Of a DNA stretch of 64,000 bases, positions 63,985 to 64,000 are shown piece by piece. The stretch covers positions 1-64,000 of the forward strand of contig NZ_JADOET010000004.1 in the NCBI RefSeq assembly GCF_015645385.1, read 5' to 3'. The position numbers were made by a program, and so were the translations under genes. The notes below the pieces were generated by a model. It made no database searches. It was not told the DNA's origin and saw only the letters and a list, made by a program, of their open reading frames with translations. The stretch comes from Winogradskyella marina. Lineage in GTDB: Bacteria > Bacteroidota > Bacteroidia > Flavobacteriales > Flavobacteriaceae. Numbering within the stretch: the stretch's first letter is position 1; each line of letters opens with the position of its first letter.

Positions 63985-64000
63985 ATGAGTATATCACCAT
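63985..64000 (+). other. Possible start of a next gene
   Basis: ATG at 63985 (MSISP) preceded by TTTG- and TATATTG-like boxes at 63930-63956. Only five codons are in the window, so nothing more can be said. Confidence 0.2.

Overview
The window reads as a chromosomal segment of a marine-type member of the Flavobacteriaceae (Bacteroidota). The DNA is AT-rich, and several promoters fit the Bacteroidetes pattern (TTTG or TTG, about 20 nt, then TAnnTTTG). It carries a bifunctional lpxC-fabZ fusion, a PorX-type regulator, a protein with a type IX secretion (T9SS) C-terminal sorting domain, many DUF families typical of flavobacteria (DUF302, DUF2461, DUF3817, DUF4251, DUF5694) and GTG or TTG starts. 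I see no rRNA, tRNA or CRISPR array.

Layout. 1-3.3 kb: repeat-rich left edge, then a lone Zn-hook ABC ATPase/nuclease resembling the anticodon nuclease RloC, a candidate defence gene. 3.4-16 kb: accessory region with hypothetical genes, DUF302, redoxin, DoxX, a 1849-residue surface protein (diheme cytochrome + PKD + FG-GAP + UnbV + T9SS tail), a BrkB-like membrane protein and a peroxiredoxin-like gene. These are separated by tandem repeats: an exact 168-bp period in five copies, and three heptamer arrays. 16-41 kb: mixed housekeeping and envelope genes, namely an LpxD paralogue, DEAD helicase, SDR, SF2 helicase, M23 peptidase, topoisomerase III, fasciclin, cold-shock protein, secreted zinc protease, two MscS channels, TruA-like enzyme, LytTR regulator, DUF5694 and small lipoproteins. 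41.2-49.4 kb: a complete histidine operon on the minus strand (hisG-D-C-B-H-A-F-IE). It is preceded by an attenuator with a His-rich leader peptide. Dispersed palindromic elements interrupt it: several between genes, one inside hisA, and one that carries a small GIY-YIG nuclease gene. 49.4-59.4 kb: prohibitin-like protein, vWA-type membrane protein, fabG, sucD, then the lipid A cluster lpxD-lpxC/fabZ-lpxA-efp-lpxD2. An NTF2-like gene with an internal deletion remains between lpxD2 and sucD. 59.5-64 kb: HD hydrolase, porX, tsaE, a 48-residue secreted peptide and an overlapping membrane protein.

Genes acting together: the his operon encodes all ten reactions from PRPP/ATP to histidine. The lpx cluster plus the LpxD paralogues builds lipid A, with FabZ supplying hydroxyacyl-ACP metabolism. 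PorX (regulator) and the T9SS-tailed cytochrome belong to the same secretion biology.

The most unusual content is the repeat biology: (1) 21-bp hairpins (8-5-8) in inverted orientation that bracket a GIY-YIG gene inside the his operon, with a solitary hairpin of the same build elsewhere; (2) a 33-bp half of a dispersed palindrome read in frame as part of HisA; (3) intergenic heptamer arrays with a shared CTAA core. Three gene remnants or small genes not obvious at first sight (cold-shock remnant, NTF2-like deletion, 55-residue lipoprotein) are also described.
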